DNA of 64,000 nt from Vibrio casei (GCF_002218025.2 NZ_AP018681.1:62001-126000); one strand, 5' to 3'; shown: positions 8,261 to 18,218, counted from the first letter of the stretch. Notes: generated from the letters alone by a model not told the origin. Numbers and translations are program-made.

Positions 8261-9118
8261 TTACGGCTTTTGGCTTAATGCTTTATCAATGTCTTCGGCA
8301 CTATGACGCTCTTCAATGGCTTCCCACGCTTCACCCATTGGTTTATTAACGATGCGTCCTCGTTGAACCGCTGGGCGTTCGGCAATGGCTTTAGCCCAAC
8401 GTTGTAGGTGCGTATAACTTTCCACATCTAAAAATTCAGCAGCATTGTAGGCATTATTTAACACTAGGTTGCCATACCATGGCCAAATCGCGATGTCAGC
8501 AATGCTGTACTCTTCCCCTGCAATATAAGTATTCTTTGCAAGCTGCTTATCTAAAACATCTAATTGACGTTTGGCTTCCATCGAAAAGCGATTAATAGGA
8601 TATTCATATTGTTCTGGTGCGTAATGATAGAAATGGCCAAAACCACCGCCTAAGTAAGGTGCTGCACCTTGTAGCCAGAATAGCCAATTCATTACTTTGG
8701 TTCGTTCATCAATGGCGGCTGGTAGGAACTCACCAAACTTTTCAGCTAAATAAAACAAGATGGATCCCGATTCAAAGACTTTGATTGGCGTTTCGCCACT
8801 GTAGTCAACCAGCGCCGGGATTTTTGAGTTTGGATTCACGTCAACAAATCCAGATGAGAACTGATCGCCATCCCCAATTTTAATTAAGAAAGCATCGTAT
8901 TCTGCTTCGGTAATGCCTTTAGCAAGAAGCTCTTCCAACAAAATAGTGATCTTTTGCCCGTTTGGTGTGCCGAGTGAATATAACTGAATAGGGTGTTTTC
9001 CAATTGGCAGAGCTTGCTCATGTCGAGCGCCTGAATCTGGGCGGTTTATGCTGCCCCACGTACCGCCTTGTTGTTCATTTTTCCAAACTTTTGGTGGTGT
9101 GTATTGGTTTGTCATCAT
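8261..9118 (-). CDS. yghU: Glutathione transferase-like disulfide-bond oxidoreductase YghU
   Basis: A 285-residue glutathione transferase of the YghU/YfcG group. The N-terminal thioredoxin-fold domain contains HPIQLYSLGTPNGQKITILL and GDGDQFSSGFVDVNPNSKIP. The all-helical C-terminal domain contains MNWLFWLQGAAPYLGGGFGH. These stretches match E. coli YghU closely as I recall it, including the long N-terminal extension that distinguishes it from YfcG. The E. coli enzyme binds two glutathiones and reduces small disulfides. Two adjacent ATGs (9118 and 9115) are possible, with AAGGAA just upstream. It appears monocistronic. Confidence 0.92.
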   Translation of the reverse strand: MMTNQYTPPKVWKNEQQGGTWGSINRPDSGARHEQALPIGKHPIQLYSLGTPNGQKITILLEELLAKGITEAEYDAFLIKIGDGDQFSSGFVDVNPNSKIPALVDYSGETPIKVFESGSILFYLAEKFGEFLPAAIDERTKVMNWLFWLQGAAPYLGGGFGHFYHYAPEQYEYPINRFSMEAKRQLDVLDKQLAKNTYIAGEEYSIADIAIWPWYGNLVLNNAYNAAEFLDVESYTHLQRWAKAIAERPAVQRGRIVNKPMGEAWEAIEERHSAEDIDKALSQKP

Positions 9119-9266
9119 GATTCCTTTTTTTGGGATTGCTAACCTAACTAGATATTAGGCTGTTTTATGAGATTAAAAGGATAGATAAGGTTAATTATGA
9201 CTTTTGTTCAGAACACTTAGTTATGAGGAATACTGTTTTTATATAAATTGGTTGGAATGGATAAGA

Positions 9267-9944
9267 TTATGCTAAGTCGTTCCGGCCTAAAATCCAGTTT
9301 GGATCTGGGCAGTTATCAAGATAAAAATTAGCCTCTTTGGGATCGACTACCCCCGGGTAATCATTTTGATATCTGTCCATGTTTTTAATGATTTGAAAAT
9401 GCAGATGGGTTGCCCAGCCGCCATTTTCATCAGTATGACCAATCGTGGCAAATGCTTCGCCTTGTTTTATTTGTTGGCCGATGTCTAATGAGGTTAATGA
9501 CGATTTGGCTAAGTGCCCATAGAGGGTATGAAAAGTATGTCCTTCTAGCTGATGACGTAAGATGATGGTGGGGCCGTAATCGCCTTGTTGATGATGATCT
9601 GCGAAGCCAAAAATCTCACCATCCAGTGGTGAAAACACAGGATTTCCCGCTGGAATGCCGAGATCGATACCTATATGAAGTGTACGAGATTGGTGGTCGG
9701 AAAAACTATCGGTATCTTGATATATCATGCGTTGTTCTGCGTAACGACCAATTTCTAGTACCGCACCTATTTCCGCCACCTGACGCTTAATTTCCGCTGA
9801 AAAATCATGCCCTGCATTCACTTTTCCCCAAATTTCACTGCTTGGTGATAGATCAACAATTAAGGCGGGACCAAACTGCAATTCAGCTAGTATGACAGGG
9901 TGACAACGGTGTTGCTGGAGCGCAGATTCAAGAGATGTATTCAT
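9267..9944 (-). CDS. M23-family (LytM-type) metallopeptidase without a signal peptide
   Basis: A 225-residue protein with a LytM/M23 domain in its C-terminal half. The first metal-binding motif is HIGIDLGIPAGNPVFSPLDG (H...D), and the second is the HLHF of GGWATHLHFQII. M23 enzymes normally cut glycyl peptide bonds in peptidoglycan, yet this protein has no signal peptide or membrane anchor, so it may act in the cytosol on another substrate. The ATG at 9944 overlaps the stop of the upstream MFS gene (ATGA), indicating coupling. An in-frame extension upstream exists but would lie inside the MFS gene and is rejected. The N-terminal 80 residues are not recognised. Confidence 0.85.
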   Translation of the reverse strand: MNTSLESALQQHRCHPVILAELQFGPALIVDLSPSSEIWGKVNAGHDFSAEIKRQVAEIGAVLEIGRYAEQRMIYQDTDSFSDHQSRTLHIGIDLGIPAGNPVFSPLDGEIFGFADHHQQGDYGPTIILRHQLEGHTFHTLYGHLAKSSLTSLDIGQQIKQGEAFATIGHTDENGGWATHLHFQIIKNMDRYQNDYPGVVDPKEANFYLDNCPDPNWILGRNDLA

Positions 9945-11185
9945 ACCTTCGCCTTTTGTGAGCCAACTTGTGTTTGACGTGGTATCAAGATAACCGTGAC
10001 GACATAACCGACGGCGGCAATGAAGGTTGGCAGCATTAAATCGACATTGACTAAAATAGCGGTGAGATATCCTGTGAGTGTCCATGCTAAGCCAACCATG
10101 GCACTAGATAGCGCCATCGCCCAGCCTTGATCGCCATCACTTGCTCGATCAGACAATGCGATAATGTATAAAGGAAAAGCCGAGGCGACCATGATAGAGG
10201 TCCAGATCATTGCCATAATGTGAGTGGTTGGTGTGGGAGTGATTGCCAGTAAAACCATACCAATACCAGCACCACTTAGGACGCTTCTTAATGCATTAGG
10301 TAAAGGTATCCAGGATAGTAATAAACGAGGCACAAAGAGTAAAGAGGCAATCATGACCACACCAATTGCTAACATAAAGTATTGATAAAATTCACCTTCA
10401 ACCGCCAATTGCCATTTTTGCGGTAGGATAAAGGCGATATTTTGAAAATATAAGCTCCAGCTAAATTGGCATAAAAAGACAATGGCTAAGCATGGCAGCA
10501 ATCCTTTTTGACTACGAGATAACGGCGCAGATAATGAAAATGGGTTCTCTTGTTGTAATGTGGCTTGTTTCGGTAGGCGGATCAAATGAAGCAAAATAAA
10601 ACAGATAATAGCGATCAATAAACAGGCATAAAAAGGGGCTTGTGCACCATATAAGGCGGTTAACTTACTGCCAAGTGCAGGGCCAAAAGACATGGCAGCC
10701 GTCATTACGACCGCAACAAAACTCATTAATGTGGCTTTGGTTTTTCCTTGGCTATTATCCGCTAATACCGCTTGAGCAATAGGTTGGCTGGCAGAGCCTA
10801 AGCTATTAATCATATTACCGGTGAATAATAGCGTTATTGAACCGGCAATGATGGCATAAACCGGCATGACGAAGCCGATTGCCGCGACGAGTAAACAGAT
10901 TGCCATAACCACTTTACGACTGTAACGGTCGGCAAAACGGGCAATAAAAGGGGTAAAGAACATTGAGATAAAAGGTGCCGCAGACATCACAGTACCAAAT
11001 AAGCTACGCCTATCTTCCAGTGGCATTACTTTGGCAATGGCTAAAGAGTGATCCGTTAAAAACAAATTAACATAAGCTGGAATGGTAATGAAAAAGCCAG
11101 CAGAGCCTAAAAATATGATGAAATATAGAATCAATAATGTGCTTTTTGGTAGGCAAGGTGGTGTTTGGCTTGATTGAGTCGTCAT
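9941..11185 (-). CDS. MFS transporter, 12 membrane segments
   Basis: A protein of about 414 residues with the 12 hydrophobic helices of the major facilitator superfamily. The loop 2-3 motif reads RFADRYSRKVV, a form of the family signature GXXXDRXGRR. Substrate cannot be told. The ATG at 11185 is chosen because GGGAG sits 6 nt upstream; the earlier in-frame ATG at 11212 has none. Its stop overlaps the start of the M23 peptidase gene, so the two proteins are made together and may serve one process, for example uptake or export of a compound that the peptidase-like protein modifies (inference). Confidence 0.85.
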   Translation of the reverse strand: MTTQSSQTPPCLPKSTLLILYFIIFLGSAGFFITIPAYVNLFLTDHSLAIAKVMPLEDRRSLFGTVMSAAPFISMFFTPFIARFADRYSRKVVMAICLLVAAIGFVMPVYAIIAGSITLLFTGNMINSLGSASQPIAQAVLADNSQGKTKATLMSFVAVVMTAAMSFGPALGSKLTALYGAQAPFYACLLIAIICFILLHLIRLPKQATLQQENPFSLSAPLSRSQKGLLPCLAIVFLCQFSWSLYFQNIAFILPQKWQLAVEGEFYQYFMLAIGVVMIASLLFVPRLLLSWIPLPNALRSVLSGAGIGMVLLAITPTPTTHIMAMIWTSIMVASAFPLYIIALSDRASDGDQGWAMALSSAMVGLAWTLTGYLTAILVNVDLMLPTFIAAVGYVVTVILIPRQTQVGSQKAKV

Positions 11186-11317
11186 TGATTTCTCCCAAAA
11201 TGATGGACGCATTTTAATGGGGTATAGATCTTATTGCTATGAATTATCGGTTTAATGCGTGAGTTTATGTTAAGAAATATCATTTAAAATGGGAATCATA
11301 TAGCAGTGATGGATAAT

Positions 11318-11332
11318 TGATGATCATCATGT
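11318..11332. promoter_or_regulatory. Possible Fur-type operator
   Basis: TGATGATCATCATGT matches the 7-1-7 Fur box (TGATAAT-N-ATTATCA) at 11 of 14 positions by eye. It lies about 90 nt before the DUF2946 gene, whose partner is a PepSY-TM protein often linked to iron or copper. It could also be a chance palindrome. Confidence 0.3.
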
Positions 11333-11420
11333 GGTTAGCAATATGTTACATTTGCGCTTCATTTTCAGTTGTTTCTAAGAGCCCATGTTCATAAGAACAC
11401 ATGTCCATAAGAGCCAAGCT

Positions 11421-11840
11421 ATGTTAATCACCTCACCCATTCGCCATTTTTTGTGGGGCAAAGTGAACTATTTGCCGGTGATGTTGATCCTACTTATTTA
11501 TGTTGCACCTTTGATTTCAATGGCGGTATCGATCCATACTGCTTCTGCTATGCATCACCATTCAGCTCCGGTGATGGACATGTCGAAACAAGCACATCGC
11601 TCAGATCTCGCACACCATGATCATCAAGCGATGCAGGCAGAGCCTCATGACCATGGGTGGTGTGGTTATTGTGACTTATTGGCGAGCATTGCCGCGACAG
11701 TGAGCTTAGCGTTTGTCATTCTGACAGCAATGCTTGTTTTAATGTTGAGCCGTATCGATGTTGCGCCTCAATTAGGTTTATCTTTTGCTTATTTATTCCC
11801 CACCCCAAGAGCCCCTCCTGTTTCTTTATCTACTTTATGA
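11421..11840 (+). CDS. DUF2946 membrane protein, histidine-rich
   Basis: A protein of about 139 residues with a hydrophobic N-terminal segment (LPVMLILLIYVAPLISMAVS), a periplasmic His/Met-rich middle (MHHHSAPVMDMSK, HHDHQAMQAEPHDHGW) and a C-terminal membrane helix. The WCGYC motif after the His stretch is typical of DUF2946. The function of the family is unknown; the His, Met and CxxC residues suggest binding of copper or another metal. It is 66 nt before a PepSY-TM gene, a common pairing. An alternative start at ATG 11385 has poorer ribosome-site spacing. Confidence 0.75.
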   Translation: MLITSPIRHFLWGKVNYLPVMLILLIYVAPLISMAVSIHTASAMHHHSAPVMDMSKQAHRSDLAHHDHQAMQAEPHDHGWCGYCDLLASIAATVSLAFVILTAMLVLMLSRIDVAPQLGLSFAYLFPTPRAPPVSLSTL

Positions 11841-11906
11841 TCCTGTTTACTTAATAAGCGGGTTTATTTAATAAATTCAGCTTAATTATGAATTAAGAGA
11901 GAAATT

Positions 11907-13256
11907 ATGAGTACAGTACAAACTAGTGCAGGGGGGGTTGGCGCCTTCATTAAGCGCTTGCACTTTTATATAGGCCTATTTGTTGGCCCATTTATTTTTT
12001 TGGCGGCTTTGACGGGGACGATTTACGTTTTAACGCCTCAGTTAGAGCAAGCGATCTATCAGCAGGAATTAACGGGTGTCACTGAGGGAACCGTGAAACC
12101 GTTGAGTGAGCAAATTGCGGCTGCGCAGAGTCGTGTTCCTGCATCGCTTGAAATTAAATCTGTTCGTCCTGCTCCCGAATTAGGCCAAACCACACGTGTT
12201 TTATTTAACGATCCTGAACTCGACCGTTACCGAGCAAGAACTGTTTTTGTTGATCCGGTGACGTTAGATGTAAAAGGTGAGCTCGCCAGTTATGGTACTA
12301 GCGGTGTATTGCCTTTACGTATTGCGATTGACTTTTTACATACCGACTTATTACTCGGTCCTATTGGTCGTTATTACAGTGAATTGGCGGCTTCTTGGAT
12401 GTGGGTAGCGGCTTTAGGTGGCGTATTTTTATGGTGGCAACAACGCCGTACTTTTCATCGTCCGGCTAAAGCTGGGAGCTTTGCTCAGACTCGTTCTCGC
12501 CATGCTAAGGTGGCGATTTGGATAAGCTTAGGTTTATTATTCTTTTCTGCTACCGGACTGACTTGGTCTAAATGGGCGGGAGGCAATATTTCTGAATGGC
12601 GTCAATCTATTGGGTGGGTGACTCCTTCCGTGTCACGTGATTTAGCCGAACATCACCATGGTGAGGATCATGTACAGCACGCTAATATGACTCATGGACC
12701 TTCACATAATATGTTGACGATGTTCAATGGTGTTGAGCAGGCCGCACGTCAATTTGGTATCGATGCGGGTAAGATTGAAATTGTTCCGAGTCATCAGTCA
12801 GGAAAAGCTTGGGTTGTTCAGGAAATTGATCGTTCATGGCCGACTCAGGTAGATTCTGTTGCCATTGATCCGGCCTCTATGTCGGTGATTGCGCATGCTA
12901 ATTTCAAAGACTTTCCATTAGTGGCTAAGTTGATTCGTTGGGGAATCGATGCCCACATGGGGATTTTATTTGGTTTACCAAATCAATTGCTTTTAGCTGC
13001 ATTTGGCGTTGCTTTATGTTCCGTCATTATTTGGGGTTATAGGATGTGGTGGAAGCGTCGTCCTATGATCGTCAATAGTAGTGCAACCTTATCGGAAACA
13101 TGGTTGAAGCTATCTCTTATAATGAAAGTGGTATCGCTTATCGTTGCCTTGCTTCTTGGGTTGGCGTTACCGTTAATGGGATGCAGCTTATTGATCTTTT
13201 GTGTGATTGACATCATCCGTTGGCGGTGGATGAATAACATACTTCAATCGGTTTAA
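11907..13256 (+). CDS. PepSY-associated TM protein (PiuB-like)
   Basis: A 449-residue inner-membrane protein with the PepSY_TM architecture: an N-terminal helix (about 14-40, HFYIGLFVGPFIFLAALTGT), a periplasmic domain, a helix near 165, a helix near 205, another His-rich periplasmic segment (EHHHGEDHVQHANMTHG) and C-terminal helices. The histidines in the N-terminal helix and in DFLHTD are conserved in this group. Relatives act in ferric-siderophore reduction or copper handling; the substrate here is unknown. With the preceding DUF2946 gene it forms a likely two-gene metal-related operon closed by the terminator at 13329. Confidence 0.85.
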   Translation: MSTVQTSAGGVGAFIKRLHFYIGLFVGPFIFLAALTGTIYVLTPQLEQAIYQQELTGVTEGTVKPLSEQIAAAQSRVPASLEIKSVRPAPELGQTTRVLFNDPELDRYRARTVFVDPVTLDVKGELASYGTSGVLPLRIAIDFLHTDLLLGPIGRYYSELAASWMWVAALGGVFLWWQQRRTFHRPAKAGSFAQTRSRHAKVAIWISLGLLFFSATGLTWSKWAGGNISEWRQSIGWVTPSVSRDLAEHHHGEDHVQHANMTHGPSHNMLTMFNGVEQAARQFGIDAGKIEIVPSHQSGKAWVVQEIDRSWPTQVDSVAIDPASMSVIAHANFKDFPLVAKLIRWGIDAHMGILFGLPNQLLLAAFGVALCSVIIWGYRMWWKRRPMIVNSSATLSETWLKLSLIMKVVSLIVALLLGLALPLMGCSLLIFCVIDIIRWRWMNNILQSV

Positions 13257-13328
13257 TCATTTATACTCTTCGAACTTGAAGTTGCCGCATTGTTGACGGC
13301 ATTTACTTGGGTATAAATGAATATGTAA

Positions 13329-13360
13329 AAATGGCCAGTTGAGTGATCAACTGGCCATTT
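13329..13360. terminator. Bidirectional intrinsic terminator
   Basis: A perfect 14-bp stem, AAATGGCCAGTTGA (13329-13342) and TCAACTGGCCATTT (13347-13360), has a GTGA loop. T-rich DNA follows on both strands, which serves the convergent PepSY-TM and sstT genes. Confidence 0.9.
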
Positions 13361-13396
13361 GTTTATTTTGTGTTTTATTTACTATCGTAACGACGA

Positions 13397-14635
13397 TTAA
13401 GCTTGGCTAGATTGCGCCGCCGCTTGAGCTTCATCCGCACGACAAACTGCTGCGGTAAAGACAACATCGGTAGAACTGTTAAGGCCTGTTTCCGCTGAAT
13501 CTTGGATAACGCCAATAATAAAGCCAACACCAACCACTTGCATTGCTACATCATTAGAAATACCAAATAGGCTACATGCTAGTGGGATAAGAAGTAGGGA
13601 ACCACCAGCAACTCCAGAAGCACCACAAGCCGATACTGCCGCCACAACACTCAATAGAATGGCGGTTGGTAAATCAACTTGAATACCTAACGTATTTACC
13701 GCTGCAAGCGTGAGTACGGTAATGGTGATTGCCGCGCCACCCATGTTGATGGTTGCACCTAATGGAATTGAAACCGAATACGTATCTTCATTCAGTTTTA
13801 GTTTTTCACATAATGCCATGTTAACTGGGATATTGGCGGCACTTGAACGAGTGAAAAATGCAGTTACACCGCTTTCACGTAAGCACTGAAATACCAATGG
13901 GTATGGGTTTTGCTTCGTTTTAAAGAATACTAATAGTGGGTTCACAACCAGTGCAATGATCGCCATTGAACCAAGTAGAACCGCTAATAGTTGTGCGTAA
14001 CCAGCAATGGCACTAAAGCCCGTTGTGGCAAACGTTGTTGCAACAAGGCCGAAAATACCAAATGGTGCAAGACGAATAATGAAACGAACAATACCTGATA
14101 CGCCGTGACTAATATCGCTAAACATTTCTTTTGTCGCCGAGTTGGCGTGACGAAGTGCCAAACCTAAACCAACCGACCATGCCAAAATACCAATGTAGTT
14201 AGCGTTTACTAAAGCATTGACTGGGTTATCGACAATTTTAAATAGCAGAGTATTGAGAACTTCACCAATACCTTCTGGTGGTGTGGTTCCTGTTGCTGCA
14301 TTCACTAAAGTGAGTGAGGTTGGGAAAGCAAAGCTCATAAGAACCGCAGTCAGTGCTGCTAAAAAGGTACCAAGAAGATACAGCACGATGACTGGGCGCA
14401 TATTACTGCTTGAGTTTTTTTTCTGGCTGGCAATAGATGCTGCAACCAAAACGAAAACAAGGATAGGAGCGATAGCTTTTAAAGCCCCTACAAATAAATT
14501 ACCAACAATAGACATACTTGTTGCTGTCGTCGGTGACACCATTGCAAGTGCAATACCTGCAATAATGCCGACCAAAATTTGTAGCACTAAGTTGCCATTG
14601 GCAAATCGAGAAATCAGTGAATTATTGTTTTGCAT
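13397..14635 (-). CDS. sstT: Serine/threonine:sodium symporter SstT
   Basis: A 412-residue dicarboxylate/amino acid:cation symporter (SLC1 fold). Hallmarks are the hairpin-loop stretch [19 protein letters not shown], the NMGG motif in [16 protein letters not shown], and the late [20 protein letters not shown]. Together with the N-terminal [20 protein letters not shown] these match SstT rather than GltP or DctA. It imports serine and threonine with Na+ at the inner membrane. It is monocistronic, ended by the terminator at 13329. Confidence 0.93.
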   Translation of the reverse strand: MQNNNSLISRFANGNLVLQILVGIIAGIALAMVSPTTATSMSIVGNLFVGALKAIAPILVFVLVAASIASQKKNSSSNMRPVIVLYLLGTFLAALTAVLMSFAFPTSLTLVNAATGTTPPEGIGEVLNTLLFKIVDNPVNALVNANYIGILAWSVGLGLALRHANSATKEMFSDISHGVSGIVRFIIRLAPFGIFGLVATTFATTGFSAIAGYAQLLAVLLGSMAIIALVVNPLLVFFKTKQNPYPLVFQCLRESGVTAFFTRSSAANIPVNMALCEKLKLNEDTYSVSIPLGATINMGGAAITITVLTLAAVNTLGIQVDLPTAILLSVVAAVSACGASGVAGGSLLLIPLACSLFGISNDVAMQVVGVGFIIGVIQDSAETGLNSSTDVVFTAAVCRADEAQAAAQSSQA

Positions 14636-15187
14636 AATTAAGCCTGTTTTGTGTTTTATTGTCAGTCAAATTCCGCTTTGACTGTCCTACCATTGCTCTA
14701 GTGGCGGTTAGGCCAGACCATGATAACTTTTGTAGTGAATCTGTCTACTGTTAAGGGCGTTTATCAGTATAAGAGTCAGCTATGAAGTATATTTACCATG
14801 TATAAATATTGTTAATCAAATGTTGCGCAGGTTTATATCACAGAAAATAATTAAGTAAAAAAAAAGTTTTCGATTCTGTGCGCGCAAATTACAACATTGC
14901 TTTTGGTTATTTCTTGAACAAACTCAATTCCCTAACTAGCTTTAAAGAACAAAGCAGTACTTGTTCATGAATTTCATGTGGAATGTCAATCTATTGGCAG
15001 GCTTTATGAATAAGTTAAAAAATAAGAAGTTGTTAAAGATTGGAGCTTCTGCTCACTAGATGTTTTGTGCGCTTCTCGCTCCGAATAACGATAAAGTCGG
15101 AATGAATTTCCTGTGTTAAAAGCATGCTGTGAAAGTAAAGGTGGCATGTCATATCACAAGGAGATATTGCAAGGACGAGGAGGAATC
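14636..15187. other. Intergenic region upstream of the caa3 oxidase operon
   Basis: No gene is recognised in these 552 nt. The region must hold the divergent promoters of sstT and the oxidase operon. An A9 run near 14857 and AT-rich DNA are present, but no operator, promoter or structured RNA could be identified with confidence. An in-frame leftward extension of coxB (to GTG 15113) lies here and is judged untranslated. Confidence 0.4.
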
Positions 15188-16567
15188 TTGAAAAGATTGC
15201 GCAAAAACGTTGTTGCTTTCACCCAAGCTCTAATCGGGTTAATGGTTTTGGTACCCAAGGTGGCGTTACCAGTGGAAACCAAATTTAACCTGACCCAAGG
15301 GGTGACAGAAATTAGTGGTAAGGTGTATCACCTTCACATGCTGATTTTTTATATTTGTTGCGCCATCGCCGTGGTGGTGTTTGGTGTGATGTTTTATTCG
15401 ATCATTCGTCATCGAAAATCTCGCGGAGCGGTTGCCTCTCACTTTCATGAAAGTACCAAAGTTGAAATTCTTTGGACAATTATTCCCATTATCATATTGG
15501 TGTTAATGGCGATTCCTGCCACCAAAACGTTAATTGCGATGGAAGACACCACTCAAGATGAATTAACCGTGACTGTCACAGGCTCTCAATGGAAGTGGCA
15601 TTATCGTTACTTTGATCAAGGTGTTGATTTTTATAGTTTTATTACCACTTCTCAGAAGCAAATTAAAGGAAAAGAAGAGAAAGGCGAGCATTACTTATTG
15701 GAAGTGGATAACCCTTTAGTACTGCCGATTAATCGTAAAATTCGCTTTTTGATGACATCTGATGATGTGATTCATTCTTGGTGGGTACCGGCTTTTGCTG
15801 TTAAAAAAGATGCGGTTCCGGGGTTTATCAATGAAGCGTGGACCAAAATTGATCAGCCGGGAGTTTATCGCGGGCAGTGTGCAGAGCTGTGTGGGCGGAA
15901 TCATGGGTTTATGCCGATTGTGGTTGAGGCGCTACCTGAAGAGGAGTTTGATGCTTGGTTAGTTAAGCAGCAACAAATTGCTGCTGAGAAGAAAGCAGAA
16001 GCCGAGAAATCTTTAGCCAAGACCCGCAGCTTGGAAGAGCTTATGGTGCAAGGAGAGAAACTGTATAACGACCGATGCAGTGTTTGTCACCAAGTGACGG
16101 GGCAAGGTATTCCCAATGTCTTCCCTGCGTTAAAAGGCAATAAAGTTGTGACAGGCCCAGCCGAACATCATATTGATGTTGTTCTTCATGGCGTGGCAGG
16201 TACGGCCATGCAAGCGTTCGCGAATCAACTAAGTGAAGAAGAAATTTCCGCTATTGTCACGTATGAACGTAATGCTTGGGGTAATAATACCGGCGATGTT
16301 ATTCAAGCCTCAGACGTAAAGCGGGTGCTTACTAATGGTGAAGATCCTAAACCTTCAGAAACGAATAATTCGGCTCGACGTGAATCGATGAATAAAGGTT
16401 CTCAAGCAAAAGATATTCACATAAATGAACCTAAAATCAATCGTTCTGACATGAATGGTTTTGAAAAAAACAGGTTTGCCAGCAATGCTTCTGCACCAAG
16501 AATCAACAATGGCTCTGCACAAAAAACAATCGAAAGGAGGCACAATGAACCCTTCACCTTCTATTGA
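15188..16567 (+). CDS. coxB: caa3-type cytochrome c oxidase subunit II with fused cytochrome c
   Basis: Subunit II of about 459 residues: a signal peptide, two membrane helices, the cupredoxin CuA domain and a C-terminal cytochrome c domain. CuA ligands are visible in HSWWVPAF and in GQCAELCGRNHGFMP. The heme c site is CSVCH. Electrons from cytochrome c pass through this subunit to CtaD. A TTG at 15188 is chosen because AGGAGG lies 4 nt upstream and it leaves a textbook signal peptide (KRLRKN then a hydrophobic run); earlier in-frame starts at 15113 and 15146 are weaker. The last 75 residues are an Asn/Ser/Lys-rich tail that runs 23 nt into ctaD. Confidence 0.9.
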   Translation: MKRLRKNVVAFTQALIGLMVLVPKVALPVETKFNLTQGVTEISGKVYHLHMLIFYICCAIAVVVFGVMFYSIIRHRKSRGAVASHFHESTKVEILWTIIPIIILVLMAIPATKTLIAMEDTTQDELTVTVTGSQWKWHYRYFDQGVDFYSFITTSQKQIKGKEEKGEHYLLEVDNPLVLPINRKIRFLMTSDDVIHSWWVPAFAVKKDAVPGFINEAWTKIDQPGVYRGQCAELCGRNHGFMPIVVEALPEEEFDAWLVKQQQIAAEKKAEAEKSLAKTRSLEELMVQGEKLYNDRCSVCHQVTGQGIPNVFPALKGNKVVTGPAEHHIDVVLHGVAGTAMQAFANQLSEEEISAIVTYERNAWGNNTGDVIQASDVKRVLTNGEDPKPSETNNSARRESMNKGSQAKDIHINEPKINRSDMNGFEKNRFASNASAPRINNGSAQKTIERRHNEPFTFY

Positions 16568-18158
16568 TACCGCTGAGACTGACACAGCCTCGGAGGTGCA
16601 TTCAGATCATCATGGTCCTTCTAAGGGCATAAAGCGTTGGATTTATTCCACCAATCATAAAGATATTGGAACGCTGTATTTATGGTTTAGTTTGATCATG
16701 TTCTTTACCGGCGGCGCCATGGCGATGGTGATTCGAGCTGAATTATTCCAACCCGGGTTACAATTAGTTGAGCCACATTTCTTTAATCAGATGACGACGG
16801 TTCATGGCCTTATTATGGTATTTGGTGCGGTTATGCCGGCGTTTACGGGCTTGGCTAATTGGATGATTCCCATGATGATAGGCGCGCCTGATATGGCGTT
16901 ACCTCGAATGAATAACCTCAGTTTTTGGATCCTTCCTTTCGCCTTTTTGATTCTATTAGGATCTCTTTTTATGCCGGGCGGTGGTCCTGATTTTGGTTGG
17001 ACGTTTTACGCACCGTTATCGACGACGTTTAGTTCAGATAGTACCGCTTTGTTTGTATTTTCTATTCATATCATGGGCATTAGTTCGATCATGGGTGCAA
17101 TTAATGTGATTGTGACGATAGTGAATATGCGCGCGCCAGGTATGGATTGGATGAAGCTCCCTATGTTTGTTTGGACATGGCTCATCACCGCTTTCTTATT
17201 GATCGCAGTTATGCCGGTATTAGCGGGCGCGGTGACCATGGTATTAACGGATAAGTACTTTGGAACGAGCTTTTTTGATGCGGCTGGTGGCGGTGACCCT
17301 GTGATGTTCCAGCATATTTTTTGGTTTTTTGGGCACCCTGAAGTTTATATTATGATTTTACCGTCATTCGGTATTGTTTCGGCGATCATTCCCACTTTTA
17401 GCGGCAAAAAACTCTTTGGTTATCATTCGATGGTGTATGCGACTTGTGCCATTGCGATTTTGTCGTTCACGGTGTGGGCGCATCATATGTTTACAACTGG
17501 TATGCCGGTGTTTGCTGAAATTTTCTTTATGTATTGCACCATGTTGATCTCGGTACCCACAGGCGTCAAAGTGTTTAACTGGGTGGCCACCATGTGGCGA
17601 GGTTCACTCACGTTTGAAACCCCAATGTTATTTGCGATTGCCTTTATTGTGCTGTTCAGCATCGGTGGTTTTTCGGGCCTAATGTTGGCGATTGTACCGG
17701 CTGACTTCCAATATCATGATACGTATTTTGTGGTGGCACATTTTCACTATGTGCTGGTGACGGGCGCCGTATTTTCGATCATGGCGGCGGCGTACTATTG
17801 GTTACCGAAGTGGACAGGCAATATGTACCATCAGACTCTTAGCTTATGGCACTTCTGGCTTTCACTCATTTCAGTCAATATTCTCTTTTTCCCAATGCAT
17901 TTTTTAGGCTTGGCTGGCATGCCAAGACGCATTCCTGATTACTCGATTCAATTTGCTGATGTGAATCAGATCGTCTCAATTGGTGGTTTTGCATTTGGAT
18001 TATCTCAAGTGCTGTTTTTAGTGATTGTCGTGAAATGCATTCGAGGCGGTGAAGCGTCGCCAGCGAAACCTTGGGAACGGGCTGAAGGGCTTGAATGGAC
18101 CGTTCCAAGCCCAGCGCCACACCATACGTTTTTAACCCCTCCTAAGATGGAGGACTAA
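16545..18158 (+). CDS. ctaD: Cytochrome c oxidase subunit I (aa3-type catalytic subunit)
   Basis: A 537-residue heme-copper oxidase subunit I with 12 membrane helices. Conserved ligands are all present: the low-spin heme His in TTVHGLIMVFG, the CuB His and cross-linked Tyr in FFGHPEVYI, the CuB His pair in WAHHMFTTG, and the heme a/a3 His in YFVVAHFHYVL. It reduces O2 to water and pumps protons. The start at 16545 follows AAAGGAGG at ideal spacing and overlaps the coxB tail. An earlier in-frame ATG at 16455 lies inside coxB and is rejected. Confidence 0.95.
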   Translation: MNPSPSIDTAETDTASEVHSDHHGPSKGIKRWIYSTNHKDIGTLYLWFSLIMFFTGGAMAMVIRAELFQPGLQLVEPHFFNQMTTVHGLIMVFGAVMPAFTGLANWMIPMMIGAPDMALPRMNNLSFWILPFAFLILLGSLFMPGGGPDFGWTFYAPLSTTFSSDSTALFVFSIHIMGISSIMGAINVIVTIVNMRAPGMDWMKLPMFVWTWLITAFLLIAVMPVLAGAVTMVLTDKYFGTSFFDAAGGGDPVMFQHIFWFFGHPEVYIMILPSFGIVSAIIPTFSGKKLFGYHSMVYATCAIAILSFTVWAHHMFTTGMPVFAEIFFMYCTMLISVPTGVKVFNWVATMWRGSLTFETPMLFAIAFIVLFSIGGFSGLMLAIVPADFQYHDTYFVVAHFHYVLVTGAVFSIMAAAYYWLPKWTGNMYHQTLSLWHFWLSLISVNILFFPMHFLGLAGMPRRIPDYSIQFADVNQIVSIGGFAFGLSQVLFLVIVVKCIRGGEASPAKPWERAEGLEWTVPSPAPHHTFLTPPKMED

Positions 18159-18218
18159 ACGCTAAACCTGAGATTATTTCAGCCGATAGGGGCATGAAAG
18201 AGGCATGAGGATTCTGTT

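Noticed and set aside
9944..10085. N-terminal extension of the M23 peptidase frame to 10085
   Set aside because: It would lie wholly within the MFS gene and encodes an Arg/His/Cys-rich sequence; the ATG at 9944 with ATGA coupling is better.
11385..11420. Direct repeat of ATAAGA near ATG 11385 as an upstream start of the DUF2946 gene
   Set aside because: The ribosome-site spacing is only about 3 nt there; ATG 11421 has better spacing. The choice is not certain.
15113..15187. Longer coxB start at GTG 15113 or ATG 15146
   Set aside because: AGGAGG immediately before TTG 15188 and the resulting normal signal peptide make the shorter form more likely, although ATG 15146 is not excluded.
16355..16585. 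Minus-strand open frame across the coxB tail and ctaD start
   Set aside because: It is the shadow of the coxB coding sequence; no ribosome site and no recognisable protein.
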